NCBI GenBank assembly: GCA_963580285.1
Contig: CAUZLF010000760.1
Coordinates: 62,001 to 126,000 of the forward strand
Source of the DNA: Lucinisca nassula
Taxonomy: Eukaryota; Mollusca; Bivalvia; Lucinida; Lucinidae
Direction of reading: 5' to 3'
DNA length: 64,000 bases
Shown here one piece after another: positions 9,896 to 22,806 of this stretch (its first letter is position 1; each line of letters starts with the position of its first letter). The notes under the pieces are model-generated. The model was not told the origin of the DNA. It did no database searches and saw nothing but the letters and a program-made list of their open reading frames with translations. The position numbers and the translations under genes are program-made.

Positions 9896-12510
9896 TAAGT
9901 TTTGACTTATGATTAAGAGAGTGAATGAGTCGCAAGTTTGTAAGGAAACGATACAAAATGAATATATCTCATAATCCTGTTATTCTGTGAACACATTTCA
10001 AAATCACTCAATTATTATTTTCTGACTCACCTGTACATTACTTTCTGACCATTAATTTAAAAAAAAAAAAAAAAAACAGCAATCCGATGATATTTTATGA
10101 CCGAGTGCTATTGGGAGTGATTGATGTTTGAGTGGGAATTTATTTGAGTTTTGACTTATGATCAAGCGACTAAGTGAGTCGCAAGTTTGTAAGGAATCAA
10201 TAAACCATTAATTCTTCCCATAAGCGTGTTATGCTGTGAACACCTTACAAAACCACTCACTTATTAAAGTTATTTTTTTCTGACTCATCTGTACATTTCT
10301 TTCTGCCTATTAATCTCCAATTATCCATCCGAGGATAATTTATGATATATTACGCGAGCAAGAGTAGTTGATGTTGGAGAGATTATTTGTGTGAGTTTTG
10401 ACTGATGATTAAGAGAGTGAGTGGGTCGCAAGTTTCTAAGGAATCAATAAAAATTAATTCATCTCATAAGTGTGTTATGCTGTGAAACCATTCCAAATTC
10501 AATTGTTCTTTTCTGACTTGTCAGTTCGTTTGTTTCTACCACTTTACTTGACTACAGAACCGAAAATAATTTATGCTCGAGTACGTGAGTGAGAGTGATT
10601 GACTTTTGAGTTTGTATATGTGAGTGTTGACTAATTAATTAGTGGGTGAGTGAGTCGCAAGTTTTTTAGAAATCAATAAAATGAATTTATCTCTGTAGTG
10701 TGTTATGCTGTAAAGACCTTCCAAAATCACTCAATTATTACATTCTGACTCATCTGAACGTTTTGTCTGCCTATAAATTTGACAACAGCCTTCTGATGAT
10801 GATAATTTATGGTCGAGTACGCGAGTTCGAGGTGTTGATGTTGGAGTAAGTGTTTATGTGAGTTTGACTTATGATTAAGAGTGTTAGTAAGTCACATGTT
10901 TATAAGGAATCGGTAAAAATAGTTAATCTCATTAGTGTGATATGCTGTAAACACCTTCAAAAACCACTCCGTTATTCTTTTTCTGAATACTGTACGTTTC
11001 TTTCTGACCATTAATTTGACAACAGCAATCCGAGGATAATTTATGATCGAACAGGCGATTGATGGTAACTGATGTTGGAGTGTGTATTTATGTGAGATTT
11101 GCTTATGAATAAGAGAGTGAGTGAGTCGTAAGTTTATAAAGATTCACTTAAAATGAATTTATCTCAAAGGTGTGTTATGCTGTGAACACCTTTTAAAACG
11201 ATTTTTTTTCTTTCTTGATTCATCTGTTCGTTACTTACTGCCTATTAATTTGACGACAGAACCAAAAGAGTACATAAATGAGAGTGATTGAGGTTTACGT
11301 TAGTATTTTTGTGAGTTTTGACTTATGATTAAGAGAATGAATGAACCGCTATTGGGTAAGGAATCAATAAAAGGGTTCATCTCATAACTGTGTTATGCTG
11401 TAAACACCTCCCGAAGCCACTCAATTAGTCATTCCTGACACACCTTTACGTTACTTTTTGTCTGTTGATTTGATAAATGCCATCCCAGGATAATTTTCAA
11501 TAGAATACGCGAGTGAGAGTAGATGATGTTGGAGAGAGTATTTTTGTCAGTTTTGACTCATGATTAAGGGAGTGAGAGAGTTGAACGTTTGTTATGAATA
11601 AAAAAATGAACTCATCCCAAAAGTGTGTTACGCTGTGAACACCTTCAAATATGTTCTAGAAAGTGTAATCCTTTGGAAGCAAGGAATACACCACAGAACT
11701 GGAAAATATGGAGTGTACATGTTTTCTGAACCAGATTAGCTAGTTTAGGCCATTTAAGCCTCATCCGTGACCCGCAGATATTTTCAAAATTTCAAATTCA
11801 TTCAATTATACTTTCTAACTCATCTCTTTGCTTGATTCTGCATATGTATATGACTACAGAACCGAAAATATAATTAATGATCGAATACGTGAGTGAGAGT
11901 GACTGATGTTGCTGTAGTTAGTATTTATGTGAGTTTTTGACTTGTGGTTAAGAAATGCAATGAAATTAAATTAAAGCACTGAGAGACAAGTGTGTGAAAA
12001 ACAATAAAAATGAATTTATTTCATAAGTGTGTTATGCTGTGAACACCTTCCAAAACTCATCTGTTCGTTTCTTTCTGCCTACTTATTTGCCTATAGAATC
12101 GGAAATAATTTATTATTGACCACGTGATTGGGAGTGATTTATGATTGAGTTATGTGAGTTTTGACTATTGATTAAGAGAATGAGTGAGTCGGAAGTTTGA
12201 AAAGAATAAAAATGAAAACACCTCATAAGTGTGTTATGTGGTGAACACCTTCCAAAACCACTCAATTATTTATTTTCTGACTCATTTGCACGTTTCTTTC
12301 TGCCTATTAATTTGACAACAGCAATCCGAGGATAATTTTGAACGAGTGCGCGATTGAGTGTCATTGATTTTGGAGTATTTGACTTATGGCGCTTCTGTCT
12401 GCGCTTAAATTTGACAACAACCATCCGAGGATAATTATGGTCGGGCACACGAGTGAGAGAGGTTGATGTTGGAATAAGAGTTTACAAGAGTTTTTACTTA
12501 TGATTAAGGG
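9896..12510. repeat. Satellite, unit about 220-245 bp
   Basis: The phrase GTGTTATGCTGTGAACACC, or a close variant, recurs near 9985, 10226, 10471, 10699, 10936, 11171, 11390, 11623, 12029 and 12229. Units also share GAGTTTTGACTTATGATTAA, GAGTCGCAAGTTT and GACAACAGCAATCCGAGGAT. A foreign stretch of about 140 bp interrupts the array near 11650-11795. It contains no recognisable gene. Confidence 0.92.
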
Positions 12511-12514
12511 AGAT

Positions 12515-12780
12515 AGTAAAGTAAAGCAATGATCAGGAATCGGTAGAGTCAACTTACTCCTCCCACCAATGACACCAAAGAGAAATAAACACAAACACGA
12601 AGCGATCAGACCATAATGGAAACAAAAACAGAGGAAGGCCAAAGGAATAGTTACTTTCCCACAAAAGGCCAAAAAACCATCCAAAATAAAAAGGCACAAG
12701 TGCTACTCACAATCGTTAACAAACGATAACATAAATAAACCGCCACAGAAGAACCGCATTGGAACGACAAACGATAAATG
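12515..12780 (-). mobile_element. Penelope-like element 3' tail fragment
   Basis: This matches the tail at 54377-54620: AATGATCAGGAATCGGTAGA, CCAATGACACCAAAGAG, GTTACTTTCCCACAAAA, CCGCCACAGAAGAACCGC. It has a few deletions. It sits between the 235-bp satellite and the 148-bp array. Confidence 0.78.
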
Positions 12781-14870
12781 ACATCTTCCCTAGGCAAATG
12801 GTCCGCTTTGAAAATAATATCACAGGAGTGTTCCTGGAGTGACCCTCTTTCAAAATTGCCTAAATCGTTCCGCTCCATAAAACTAAACAAAATGGCCACC
12901 AGGGCTCAAAACATTAAAACCTTTAAATGACATCTCCTCCTAGGCAAATGGCCCGATTTGAAAAGAATTTCACAGGAATGTTCCTTCAGTGACCCTCTTT
13001 CAAAATTGCCCAAATCGTTCCACTCCGTTAAACAGAATGATCGCAGAGCTAAAAAAAAAAAAAAACCTTTAAATGATATTTCCTCCTAGGCAAATGGCCC
13101 GATTTGAAAAGAATTTCACAGGAATATTTCTTGAGTGAACCTCTTTCAAAATTTAGTTCCGCTCCGTTAAACAAAATGGCCGCCAGAGCTAAAAATAGAA
13201 ACACCTTTAAATGAGATCTAGGCAAATGGCCCGATTTGAAAACAATTTCACAGGAATGTTCCTTGAGTTACCTTTTTTCAAAATTGCCTAAATCGTTCCG
13301 CTCCGTTAAATAAAATGGCCGCCAGAGCTAAAAATAGAAAAATCTAAAAATTACATCTCCTCCTAGGCAAAAAGCCGCTTTGAAAATAATATCACAGGAA
13401 TTTTCCTTGGATGACCCTCTTTCAAAATTTCCTAAATCGTTCTTCTCCATTAAACAAAATGGCCACCAGAGCTAAAAATAGAAAAACGTTTAAATGACAT
13501 CACCTCCTATGCAAATGGCCCGATTTGAAAAGATTTTCACAGGAATGTTCCAAGAGTGACCCTCTTTCAAAATTGCCTAAATGCTTCTGCTCCGTTAAAC
13601 AAAATGGCCACCAGAGCTTAAAATAGAAAAAAAACTTTTAAATGACATCTCCAAATCAAATTGCCCTGTTTGAAAATAATTTCACGGGAATGTTTCTTAA
13701 GTGACCCTCTTTCGAAATTGCCTAAATCGTTGCACTCCATTAAGAAAAAATGGCCGCCAGAGCTAAAACTAGAAAAACCTTTAAATGACATCTCCTCCTA
13801 GGCAAATGGCCCGATTTGAAAGAATTTCACAGGAATGTTCCTTGAGTGACCCTCTTTAAAAATTGCCATTATCGTTCTGCTCCATTAAACAAAATGGCTG
13901 CCAGAGCTATAAATAGAAAAACCTTTAAATGACATCTCCTCCTAGGCAAATGACCTGATTGGAAAATAATTTCACAGGAATGTTCCTTGAGTGACCCTCT
14001 TTCAAAATTGCCTAAATGGTTCCGCTTAGTTAAACAAAATGGCCACCAGAGATAAAAATAGAAAAACTTTTAAAGGACATCTCCTCCTAGGCAAATGGCC
14101 CGATTTGAAAATAATTTCACAGGAATGTTCCAGGACTGACCCTCTTTCAAAATTGCCTAAATCGTTCCGCGCCGTTAAATAAAATGGCCGCCAGAGCTAA
14201 AAATAGAAAAAGCTTAAAAGACATCTCCTTCTATGCAAATGGCCCGCTTTGAAAATAATATCACAGAACTGTTCCTTGATTGACCCTCTTTCAAAATTGC
14301 CTAAATCTTTCCGCTCCATTAAACAAAATGACCACCAGAGCTAAAAATAGAAAAACCTTTAAATGATATCTCCTCCTAGGCAAATGGCCCGATTTGAAAA
14401 TAATTTCACAGGGATGTTCCTAGAGTGACCCTCTTTCAAAATTGCCAAAATCGTTCCACTCCGTTAAACAGAATGATCGCAGAGCTAAAAAAAAAAAAAA
14501 AGTTTTAAATGACATCTCCTCCTAGGCAAATGACCTGATGGGGAAATAATTTAACAGGAATGTTCCTTGAGTGACCCTCTTTCAAAATTGCCTAAATGGT
14601 TCCGCTTCAAAAGGCCCGATTTGAAAATAATTTCACAGGGATGTTCCTTGAGTGAATCTCTTTCAAAATTGCCTAAACCGTTCCGCTCCGTTAAATGAAA
14701 TGGCCGCCAGAACTAAAAATAGAAAAACCTTTAAATGACATCTCCTCCTAGGCAACCGGCCCGCTTTGAAAATAATATCACAGGAATGTTCCTTGAGTGA
14801 CCCTCTTTCAAAATTGCCTAAATCGTTCCGCTCCGTTAAACAAAATGACTGCCAGAGCTTAAAATAGAAA
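12781..14870. repeat. Type A array, about 148-bp unit, left block
   Basis: The unit contains ATGACATCTCCTCCTAGGCA, AATGGCCCGATTTGAAAA, TTCACAGGAATGTTCCTTGA, GACCCTCTTTCAAAATTGCC, AAATCGTTCCGCTCCGTTAA and ATGGCCGCCAGAGCTAAAAA. About 14 units follow head to tail, with small deletions. One similar unit occurs near the 5' end of element E5 (37800-37950), so the array is probably the expanded core of a related element. It is interrupted by element E1. Confidence 0.93.
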
Positions 14871-17696
14871 CAAGAGGCCCATGGGCCACTATGCTCACCA
14901 GAGCTCAGGTGGGCACTGCCAAATTGCAGCCATGTATTTTAACATGATATCATTTTAATCTGCCAAATGAACCCCCATATCCAAATGAGCATCAATGTGG
15001 ACTCAGTATATGAAACATTAGGCCTTTTATGAAGTAGAGGGGGTGGGGCATGAACCCAATGGAGCCCTGGTTGGTATCACTAAATGTGTCTTATCACAAA
15101 GAACAAGAATATATATGGTTTAGCAGTGGGGATCTGCATGGCTGGAGATATAAGTGGAGGGGTTGGAGCATGCCCTGTCGTTCCCAGGAAAGTAGAAGTA
15201 AAACAAAGATCAGGAATTGATACAATTAACTTACTCCACCCATAAAAGACACCAAAGGGAAAGAAATACAAACATTAAGCGACCAGACCATAATGGAAAC
15301 CTAAACAACGGAAGGCCATAAGGACAGTTACTTTCCCACAAAATGTCCATATGGCCATCCAAAACCAAAAGACACAAGTGATACACACAGTAAGTAACAA
15401 ACAACAACATAAATAAATCGACACAGAAGAGCCGCCTTGGAACGGTCAGTGGAAGATTTCGACTGGGGGGCTTAAATCGATTTTACGTGGCCACAATCCT
15501 CGCCCTAACTTCCGTCGCGATTAAGACAAATAATTTGTTCGGTCCGCTTGAAGGCCTCCTAACTCATCAGTGCAACATCTCCGTGAACACAAAAATCAAA
15601 GAACCACAGAGGTGAGACAACGGTGAGGACTCGACAGCAAGAAACCACTGAAATGCTGGAGCAAAAGAAAACCAACAGTTAGACTCCGATGAGCCCGACC
15701 AGAGACAGAGCATCAGGCACCAACCAGCATTATCTCAAGATTGTTGTCCCTAAATGTATCTCATCATAAGGACCAAGTATATATATGGTTTAGGGGTGGG
15801 AATCTGAACGGTTTCCAAGATATCCTTTCATGAAGTGGAAAGGAGAGGACTGGCCCCTGCGGACACCCCTACAGTAGGTGTGCTAATAATAAGGAACAAG
15901 AACATATATGAATATGGGGTGGGGATTTGAATGGTTTCTGAAATATATGGCCTTTTATGAAGTGGAAGGGCGGGGCACATTGCCTCAGCACAAAGAGACC
16001 CCCAAGTTGGTGTGACTGAATGAGTCTTATCATAAGGAACAAGAATATATATGGTTTAGGGGTGGGGATCTGAACTATTTCTGAGATATGTGGCTTTTAA
16101 TGAAGTCAAGCGGTGGAGCAAGGCCCGGGCATGCCCCGGGGACTCACAAGCTTGTGTCAATGAATGTGCCTTATCATAAGGAAGATGAATATATATGGTT
16201 TAGGGGTGGGGCTCTGAACGGTTTCTGAGATATAAGGCCTTTTGTGAAGTGCAGGGGTGGGGCAAGGCCCAGGGAGACCCCCAGGTTGGTGTCAATGAAA
16301 GTGTCTTATCATAAGGTACAAGAATATATATGGTTTAGGGGTGGGGATCTGTAAGGTTTCCGAGATATTGTGATATTATGAAATGGAGGGGGTGGGGCAT
16401 GGCCCCAGCACATCCCTGGGGACCCCCAGGTTGGTGTCACTGAATGTGTCTCATCATAATGAACAAGAACATATATGGTTTAGGGGTGGGGATCTGAACA
16501 GTTTCTGAGATATATGGCCTTTTGTGAAGTGAAGGGGTGGGGCATGGCTCCGGCGCACCCCGGAAGACCCCCAATTTGGGGTCAATGAATGCGTCTTATC
16601 ATAAGGAGCAAGAATATATATGGTTTAGGGGTGGGGATCTGTAAGGTTTCCGAGATATTGGGCCTTTTATGAAATGGAGGGGCGGGACATGGACCCGGCG
16701 CATCCCGGGGGACCCACAGTTTGATGTCATTGAATGCGTCTTATCATAAGGAACAAGAGTATATAGGGTTCAGGGGTGGGGATCTGAATGGTTTCCGAGA
16801 TATTGGACCTTTTATGAATGGAGGGGGTGGGGCATGGCCTCGGCACATCCCGGAGGACCTCCAGGTTGGTGTCACTGAATGCGTCTTATCAATAGGAACA
16901 AGAATATATATGGTTTAGGGGTGGGGATCTGTAAGGTTTCTGAGATATAAGTCATTTTACGAAGTACTGGGGGCGGGGCATGGCCCCGGCACAACCTACT
17001 GGACCCCCAGGTTGACATAAAAGCATGTGGCTGAGAGAAGTTTAATAAAGGAACATTTCTATGAAAGTTTTGTCAAAATATCTGCGAAGGCTTTGTAGTT
17101 AATGCCATTTTTCAATTTTCCCCATTATAAGTCTATGGAAAATCTAAGTTGCCATAGCAACCAAACTAAAGAGCCGAATTTCATAAAAAACACAAAACCT
17201 GTAAAGGCAAATATGGTGAATATTTCCATAAACTTTTAGCCTCATAGAGCATACGGTTTCTGAGGAGATGATTTTTTAAGTATTTTTTTTCTATTTTTTC
17301 ATTTTGGTTTCCATGGCAACCAATACAAATGAGCAGTAGGCGTAAAATCATATGGCAGATAGTAGATTGCCTAAGGAATATTTCTATGAAAGTTTTGTCA
17401 AAATATCTGCAGTGGCTTGGCAGTAAATGCCATTTTTCAATTTTCCCCATTATAAGTCTATGGAAACTCTAAGTTGCCATAGCAACCAAACCAATGAGCC
17501 AAATTTCATAAAAAACACGAACTTACAATCCCCCAACCCAAGGATGCTACAGATGAAATTTGGGCCCAATGGGCCTAGGGGCTTCAGAGGAGATGTCGTT
17601 TAAAAGTGTTGACGTCACACGACGCAGACGACGCAGACGCCGACGGACAACTGCCTTTCCTATAAGCTCCCCCGGAGCCTTCGGCTCTGGTGAGCT
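14871..17696 (-). mobile_element. Element E1: hairpin-ended element with tandem-repeat core
   Basis: On the minus strand it starts at AGCTCACCAGAGCCGAAGGC (17696), a hairpin with GGCTCCGGGGGAGCT. A GTCC/GTCTGCGTC-rich stretch follows, then the core, and it ends in GGCCCATGGGCCTCTTG (14871). GCTCACCAGAGC near both ends forms a subterminal inverted repeat. The core at 15000-17010 holds about a dozen units of about 148 bp sharing AGGAACAAGAATATATATGG and TTTAGGGGTGGGGATCTG. The flanks are the type A array, split in its A/T-rich spacer. No protein is encoded. The end structure resembles non-autonomous Helentron-type or pearl-type elements of bivalves; that assignment is inference. Confidence 0.75.
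15191..15735 (-). mobile_element. Long Penelope-like 3' tail inserted in E1
   Basis: It opens with AGTAGAAGTAAAACAAAGAT and continues through the whole tail known from 54377-54930, including GGCCTCCTAACTCATCAGTG, GACTCGACAGCAAGAAACCA and GACCAGAGACAGAGCATCAG. It carries no coding part. The surrounding E1 repeats continue on both sides. Confidence 0.85.
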
Positions 17697-17999
17697 AAAA
17701 AACTTTCAATGACATCTCCTCCTAGGCAAATGGCCGTATTTGAAATTAATTTCACAGGAATGTTCCTTAAGTGACCCTCTTTCAAAATTCCCTAAATCGT
17801 TCCGCTCCGTTAAATAAAATGGCCACCAGAGCTAAAAATAGAAAGAAAAAAATGGCTGCCAGAGCTTAAAATAGAAAAAAAAACTTTCAATGACATCTCC
17901 TCCTAGGCAAATGGCCCAATTTGAAAATAATTTCACAGGAATGTTTTCTTAAGTGACCCTCTTTCAAAATTGCCTAAATCGTTCCTCTCCGTTAAATAA

Positions 18000-19440
18000 A
18001 ATGGCCACCAGAGCTAAAAATAGAAAAAAAAAACCTTTAAATGACATCTCCTACTAGGCAAAAGGCCCGATTTGAAAATAATTTCACAGGAATGTTCCTT
18101 GAGTGAATCTCTTTCAAAATTGCCTAAATCGTTCCACTCCGTTAAAATGAATTGGCCGCCAGAACTAAAAATAGAAAAAACATTTCAATGACATCTCCTC
18201 CTATGCAAATGGCCCGATTTGAAAATAATTTCACAGGAGTGTTCCTTGAGTGACGCTCTTTCAAAATTGCCTAAATCGTTCCGCTCCGTTAAACAACATG
18301 GCCGCCAGAGCTAAAAATAGAAAAACCTTTAAATGACATCTAGGCAAATGGCCCGATTTGAAAATAATTTCACAGGACGTTCCTTGAGTAACCCTCTTTC
18401 AAAATTTCCTAAATCGTTCCGCTCCATTCAAGAAAATGGCCACCAGAGCTAAAAATAAAAAAACAAACCTTTAAATGACATCTCCTAGGCAAATGGCCCG
18501 ATTTGAAGAGAATTTCACAGGAATTTTCCAAGAGTGACCGTCTTTCAAAATTGCCTAAATCGTTCTGTTCCGTTAAACAAAATGGCCGCCAGAGCTAAAA
18601 ATAGAAAAAAAACCTTTAAAAGACAGCTCCTCCTAGGCAAATGGCCCGATTCTAAAAGCATTTCACAGGAATGTTCCTTGAGTGACCCTCTTTCAAAATT
18701 GCCTAAATCGTTCCGCTCCGTTAAATAAAATGGCCACCAGAGCTAAAAATAAAAAAAAAACTTTTAAATGGCATCTCCTACTAGGCAAAAGGCCCGATTT
18801 GAAAATAATTTCACAGGAATGTTCCTTGAGTGAATCTCTTTCAAAATTGCCTAAATCGTTCCACTCCGTTAAATGAATTGGCCGCCAGAACTAAAAAATA
18901 GAAAAATATTTCAATGACATCTCCTCCTATGCAAATGGCCCGATTTGAAAATAATTTCACAGGAGTGTTCCTTGAGTGACGCTCTTTCAAAATTGCCTAA
19001 ATCGTTCCGCTCCGTTAAACAACATGGCCGCCAGAGCTAAAAATAGAAAAACCTTTAAATGACATCTAGGCAAATGGCCCGATTTGAAAATAATTTCACA
19101 GGACGTTCCTTGAGTAACCCTCTTTCAAAATTTCCTAAATCGTTCCGCTCCATTCAAGAAAATGGCCACCAGAGCTAAAAATATTAAAAAAAAACCTTTA
19201 AATGACATCTCCTAGGCAAATGGCCCGATTTGAAGAGAATTTCACAGGAATTTTCCAAGAGTGACCGTCTTTCAAAATTGCCTAAATCGTTCTGTTCCGT
19301 TAAACAAAATGGCCGCCAGAGCTAAAAAAAAAGAAAAAAACCTTTAACAGACAGCTCCTCCTAGGCAAATGGCCCGATTCTAAAAGCATTTCACAGGAAT
19401 GTTCCTTGAGTGACCCTCTTTCAAAATTGCCAAAAGTTTT
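18000..19440. repeat. Higher-order duplication of five type A units, 727-bp period
   Basis: Unit-specific variants recur at a constant offset: CTACTAGGCAAAAGG at 18051 and 18778; ATTGGCCGCCAG at 18151 and 18877; CAACATGGCCGCC at 18294 and 19020; CACAGGACGTTCC at 18371 and 19097; GATTCTAAAAGCA near 18650 and 19378. The offset of 726-728 bp is five 148-bp units less small deletions, so a block was copied recently. Confidence 0.9.
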
Positions 19441-19682
19441 CTGCTCCGTCAAACAAAATGGCTGCCATAGCTAAAAATAGAAAAACCTTTAAATGACATC
19501 TCCTCCTAGGCAAATGACCTGATTGGAAAATAATTTCACAGGAATGTTCCTTGAGTGACCCTCTTTCAAAATTGCCTAAATGGTTCCGCTTCGAAATCGG
19601 GCCATTTGCCTAGGAGATGTCATTTAAAGGTTTTTCTATTTTTTTCTCTGGTGACCATTTTGTTTAACAAATTTGTTTTGTT

Positions 19683-19861
19683 TTGTTTGATTTGAGGTTT
19701 AACGTCCCCGTCAACACTGTTAAGGTCATTTTGGAGACGTTGCTTCCAATTTTGTGGGACTTTTATCTCAATGTCGGGTTAAAGTCCCACTAAATTGGAA
19801 GCAACGTCTCCAGCATGACCTTAACAGTGTTGACGGGGACGTTATTCCTCAAATCAAACAG
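19683..19861. repeat. Foldback (inverted pair) of family C head
   Basis: The left arm reads TTTGATTTGAGGTTTAACGT ... GTTGCTTCCAATTTTGTGGG and the right arm is its reverse complement with few mismatches. The arms are about 80 bp and the spacer is short (TCTCAATGTCGGG). It lies inside a type A unit of the array. Confidence 0.85.
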
Positions 19862-20837
19862 AAAAATAATCAAATTAGTTAAACAAAATGGCCACCAGAG
19901 ATAAAAATGGAAAAACCTTTAAATGACATCTCCTCCTAGGCAAATGGCCCGATTAAAAAAAAATCACAGGAATATTCCTTGAGTGACACTCTTTCAAAAT
20001 TGCCTACATCGTTCCGCTCTGTTAAATTAAATGGCCACCAGAACTAAAAATAGAAAAACCTTTAAATGACATCTCCTCCTAGGCAAATCGCCCTATTTGA
20101 AAATAATATCACAGGAATGTTCCTTGAGTGACCCTCTTTCAAAATTGCCTAAATCGTTCCGCTCCGTTAAAGAAAATGACCGCCAGAGCTAAAAATAGAA
20201 AAACCTTAAAACGACATCTCCTCCTAGGCAAAATGCCCTATTTGAAAATAATTTCACAGGAATGTTCCTTGAGTGACCCTCTTTCAAATTTGCCTAAACT
20301 GGTCCGCTCAGTTATACAAAATGGACACCAGAGCTAAAAATAGAAAAGAAAAACCTTCACATGACATATCCTCCTAGGCAAATGGCCCGATTAGAAAATA
20401 GTTTCACGGGAATGTTCCTTGAGGGACCCTCTTTCAAAATTGCTTAAATCTTCCGCTCCACTAAACAAAATGGCCGCCAGAACTAAAAATAGAAAAACCT
20501 TTAAATAACATCTCCTCCTAGGCAAATGGCTGGATTTGAAAATATTTTCAGAGGAATGTTCCTTGAGTGACCCTCTTTCAAGATTTCCGAAATTGTTTGG
20601 CTCCATTAAACAAAATGGTCGCCACAGCTAAATATAGAAAAACCTTAGAATTACATCTCCTCCTAGGCAAATAGCTCGATTTGAAAATAATTTCACAGGA
20701 ATGTTCCTTGAGATACCCTCTTTGAAAATTGCCAAAATCGTTCTGCTCTGCTCAACAAAATGGTCACTACAGCTAAAATTAGAAAAACCTTCAAATGACT
20801 CCTGCTTTATTTCCATAAGCTTTGAAACATCTTGAAT

Positions 20838-20875
20838 TCAGGAGAGCGATTCAGGGCCATCATGGCACTCTTGTT
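20838..20875 (+). other. 3' terminus of a hairpin-ended element
   Basis: TTCAGGAGAGCGATTCAGGG then GCCATCATGGCACTCTTGTT matches the 3' ends at 39014-39055, 39720-39761 and 53353-53389. GGGCCATCATGGC can fold as a short hairpin. It closes the element whose core is the type A array; its 5' end is not visible. Confidence 0.75.
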
Positions 20876-22600
20876 ATTGGTTGCCATGGAAATCAAACTG
20901 CAAAAATAGAAGAAGAAAAAACTAAACAATTCATCTCCTCAGAAACCATATGCTCTAGGAGGCTGAGACTTTATGAAAATATTCACCATATTTGCCTTTG
21001 CAGGTTTTGTGTTTTTTATGAAATTTGGCCTTTTAGTTTTGTTGCTATGGCATATTAGAGTTTCCATTGACTTATAATGGGGAAAACTGAAAAATTGTAT
21101 TTACTGCCAAGTCATTGCAGATATTTTGACAAAACTTACATAGACATGTTCCCTGAGTAAACTTCTCTCAGCCATATGCTTTTATGTCAACCTGGGGGTT
21201 CCTTAGGTTGTGCTGCGGTCATGCCCCGCCCCCTCGAATTTCATAATTTGCCTTATACCTCAGGAACCTTACAGATCCCAACCCTAAACCATTTATACAG
21301 TATTCTTGTTCCTTATGATAAGTTGCATTACGTTACACCAACCTGGGGGTCCCCCAGGATATGCCGGGGTCATGCCCTGTCCCCTCTATTTCATAAAATG
21401 CCATTTATCTCAGAAACCATTCAGATCCCCGCCCCTAAACTATATATATTCTTGTTTCTTATGCTAAGATGCATTAAGTGACACCAACCTGGGGGTCCCC
21501 CGGGATGTGCCGGGGACATCCCACCCCCTCCACTTCATAAAATGCCACTTATCTCAGAAACCATTGAGATCCCCACCCCTAAACCATATACATTCTTGTT
21601 CCGTATGGTAAGATGGACTCAGTGACACCAACCTGGGGGTCCCCCCGGGATGTGCCGGGGCCATGCCCCCCCCCCCTTCACCTCATAAAAGGCCCAATAT
21701 CCCAGTAACCTTACAGATCCCCACCCCTAAACCATATATATTCTCGTTCCTTATGATAAGTCGCATTCAGTGACACCAACTTGGGGGTCCCCGGGATGTG
21801 CGGGGGCCATATTCAACTCCGTCTACTTCATTAAAGGCTAAATATTCCAGAAACCTTACATATCCCCACCCCAAAACCATATATTTTCTTGTTCCTTATG
21901 ATCAGACACATTCAGTGACACCAACCTAGGGGTCACCCATGGTGCGCCCGGGCCATACTCCACCCCTTGACTTCATAAAAGACCATATATCTGAAAAACT
22001 GTTCAGATCCCACCCCTAAACCATATATATTCTTGTTCCTTATGATAAGACGCAAACAGTGACACCAGCATGGGGGTCCCCCGGGGTGTCACGGGCCATG
22101 CCCAACCCCTTTACTTCATTAAAATCCATATATCTCAGAAACCGTTCAGATCCCCACCCCTAAACCATATATATTCTTGTTCCTGATGATAAGACTCCAC
22201 TTAATAATAGACCATATATCTCAGAAACCATTCAAATCCCCATCTTACAATCACATATATTCTTGTTCAATGTTATTAGACACATTCTGTAAACCCTGTC
22301 TTGGCGGAGGGGGGGGGGGGGGTCCGCAGGGGCCATTTCTCTCCCTTCCACTTCATAAAAAGGGCCTCATATCTCAGAAATCTTTCAGATCCCCACCATT
22401 TAACCATATATATTCTTGATCTTTATGATAAGACATATTCAGTGACAACAATCTTTGGCTTTTCTGGGATCTGCCATGCCCGAATCCCTCCACTGCTTAA
22501 AAGGCCTTACGTCTCAGGAACCATACATATCCCCACCGCTATATATGTCTCTGTTCCTTTTTATAAGACCCATTTAGTGACACCAATCAGGGCCGTATCC
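20876..22600 (+). repeat. E1-type sequence and type B array, opposite orientation to E1
   Basis: It starts with TTGGTTGCCATGGAAATC and a block that matches the reverse complement of 17030-17320 (TCATCTCCTCAGAAACC, CACCATATTTGCCTTTGCAG). About ten units of the type B repeat follow: CAGATCCCCACCCCTAAACC, ATATATATTCTTGTTCCTTA, GACACCAACCTGGGGGTCCC. Poly-C and poly-G runs occur at 21668-21676 and 22309-22321. No 5' hairpin end is present. Confidence 0.85.
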
Positions 22601-22806
22601 GACCACATACGAGTACTGGTAAACCGCTTAGAGGATCTAAAAAGTAGAAGTAAAACAACGATCAGGAATTGATACAATTAACTTACTCCATCCATAAAAG
22701 ACACCAAAGGGTGTCCAGGCAAAGTGGTGCGAGTTGGATCGTCCATGCTTATAAACCCTATTGGTCTCATTAGGTGACAGGGCTTGAGATGTCATTTCAT
22801 CTCAAT
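22590..22806 (-). repeat. Family C copy split by a Penelope-like tail
   Basis: It reads ACGAGTACTGGTAAACCGCT then TAGAGGATCTA, is interrupted by a 73-bp Penelope-like tail (about 22638-22711), and resumes with CCAGGCAAAGTGGTGCGAGT through CTTGAGATGTCATTTCATCT. Confidence 0.75.
22638..22711 (-). mobile_element. Very short Penelope-like 3' tail
   Basis: AAGTAGAAGTAAAACAACGA through AAAAGACACCAAAGGG, inserted into a family C copy. It is the shortest 3'-end-only insertion of this family in the window. Confidence 0.75.

Larger units (their letters stand above)
17697..20836. repeat. Type A array, right block
   Basis: This is the same 148-bp unit as 12781-14870, with about 20 units. It includes a duplicated five-unit block (18000-19440) and a family C foldback (19683-19861). 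It ends at an element terminus (20838-20875), which supports the view that the whole array is the core of one expanded element. Confidence 0.92.

Noticed and set aside
12781..20836. CRISPR-like array
   Set aside because: The whole 148-bp unit repeats; there are no unique spacers, no cas genes, and the genome is eukaryotic.
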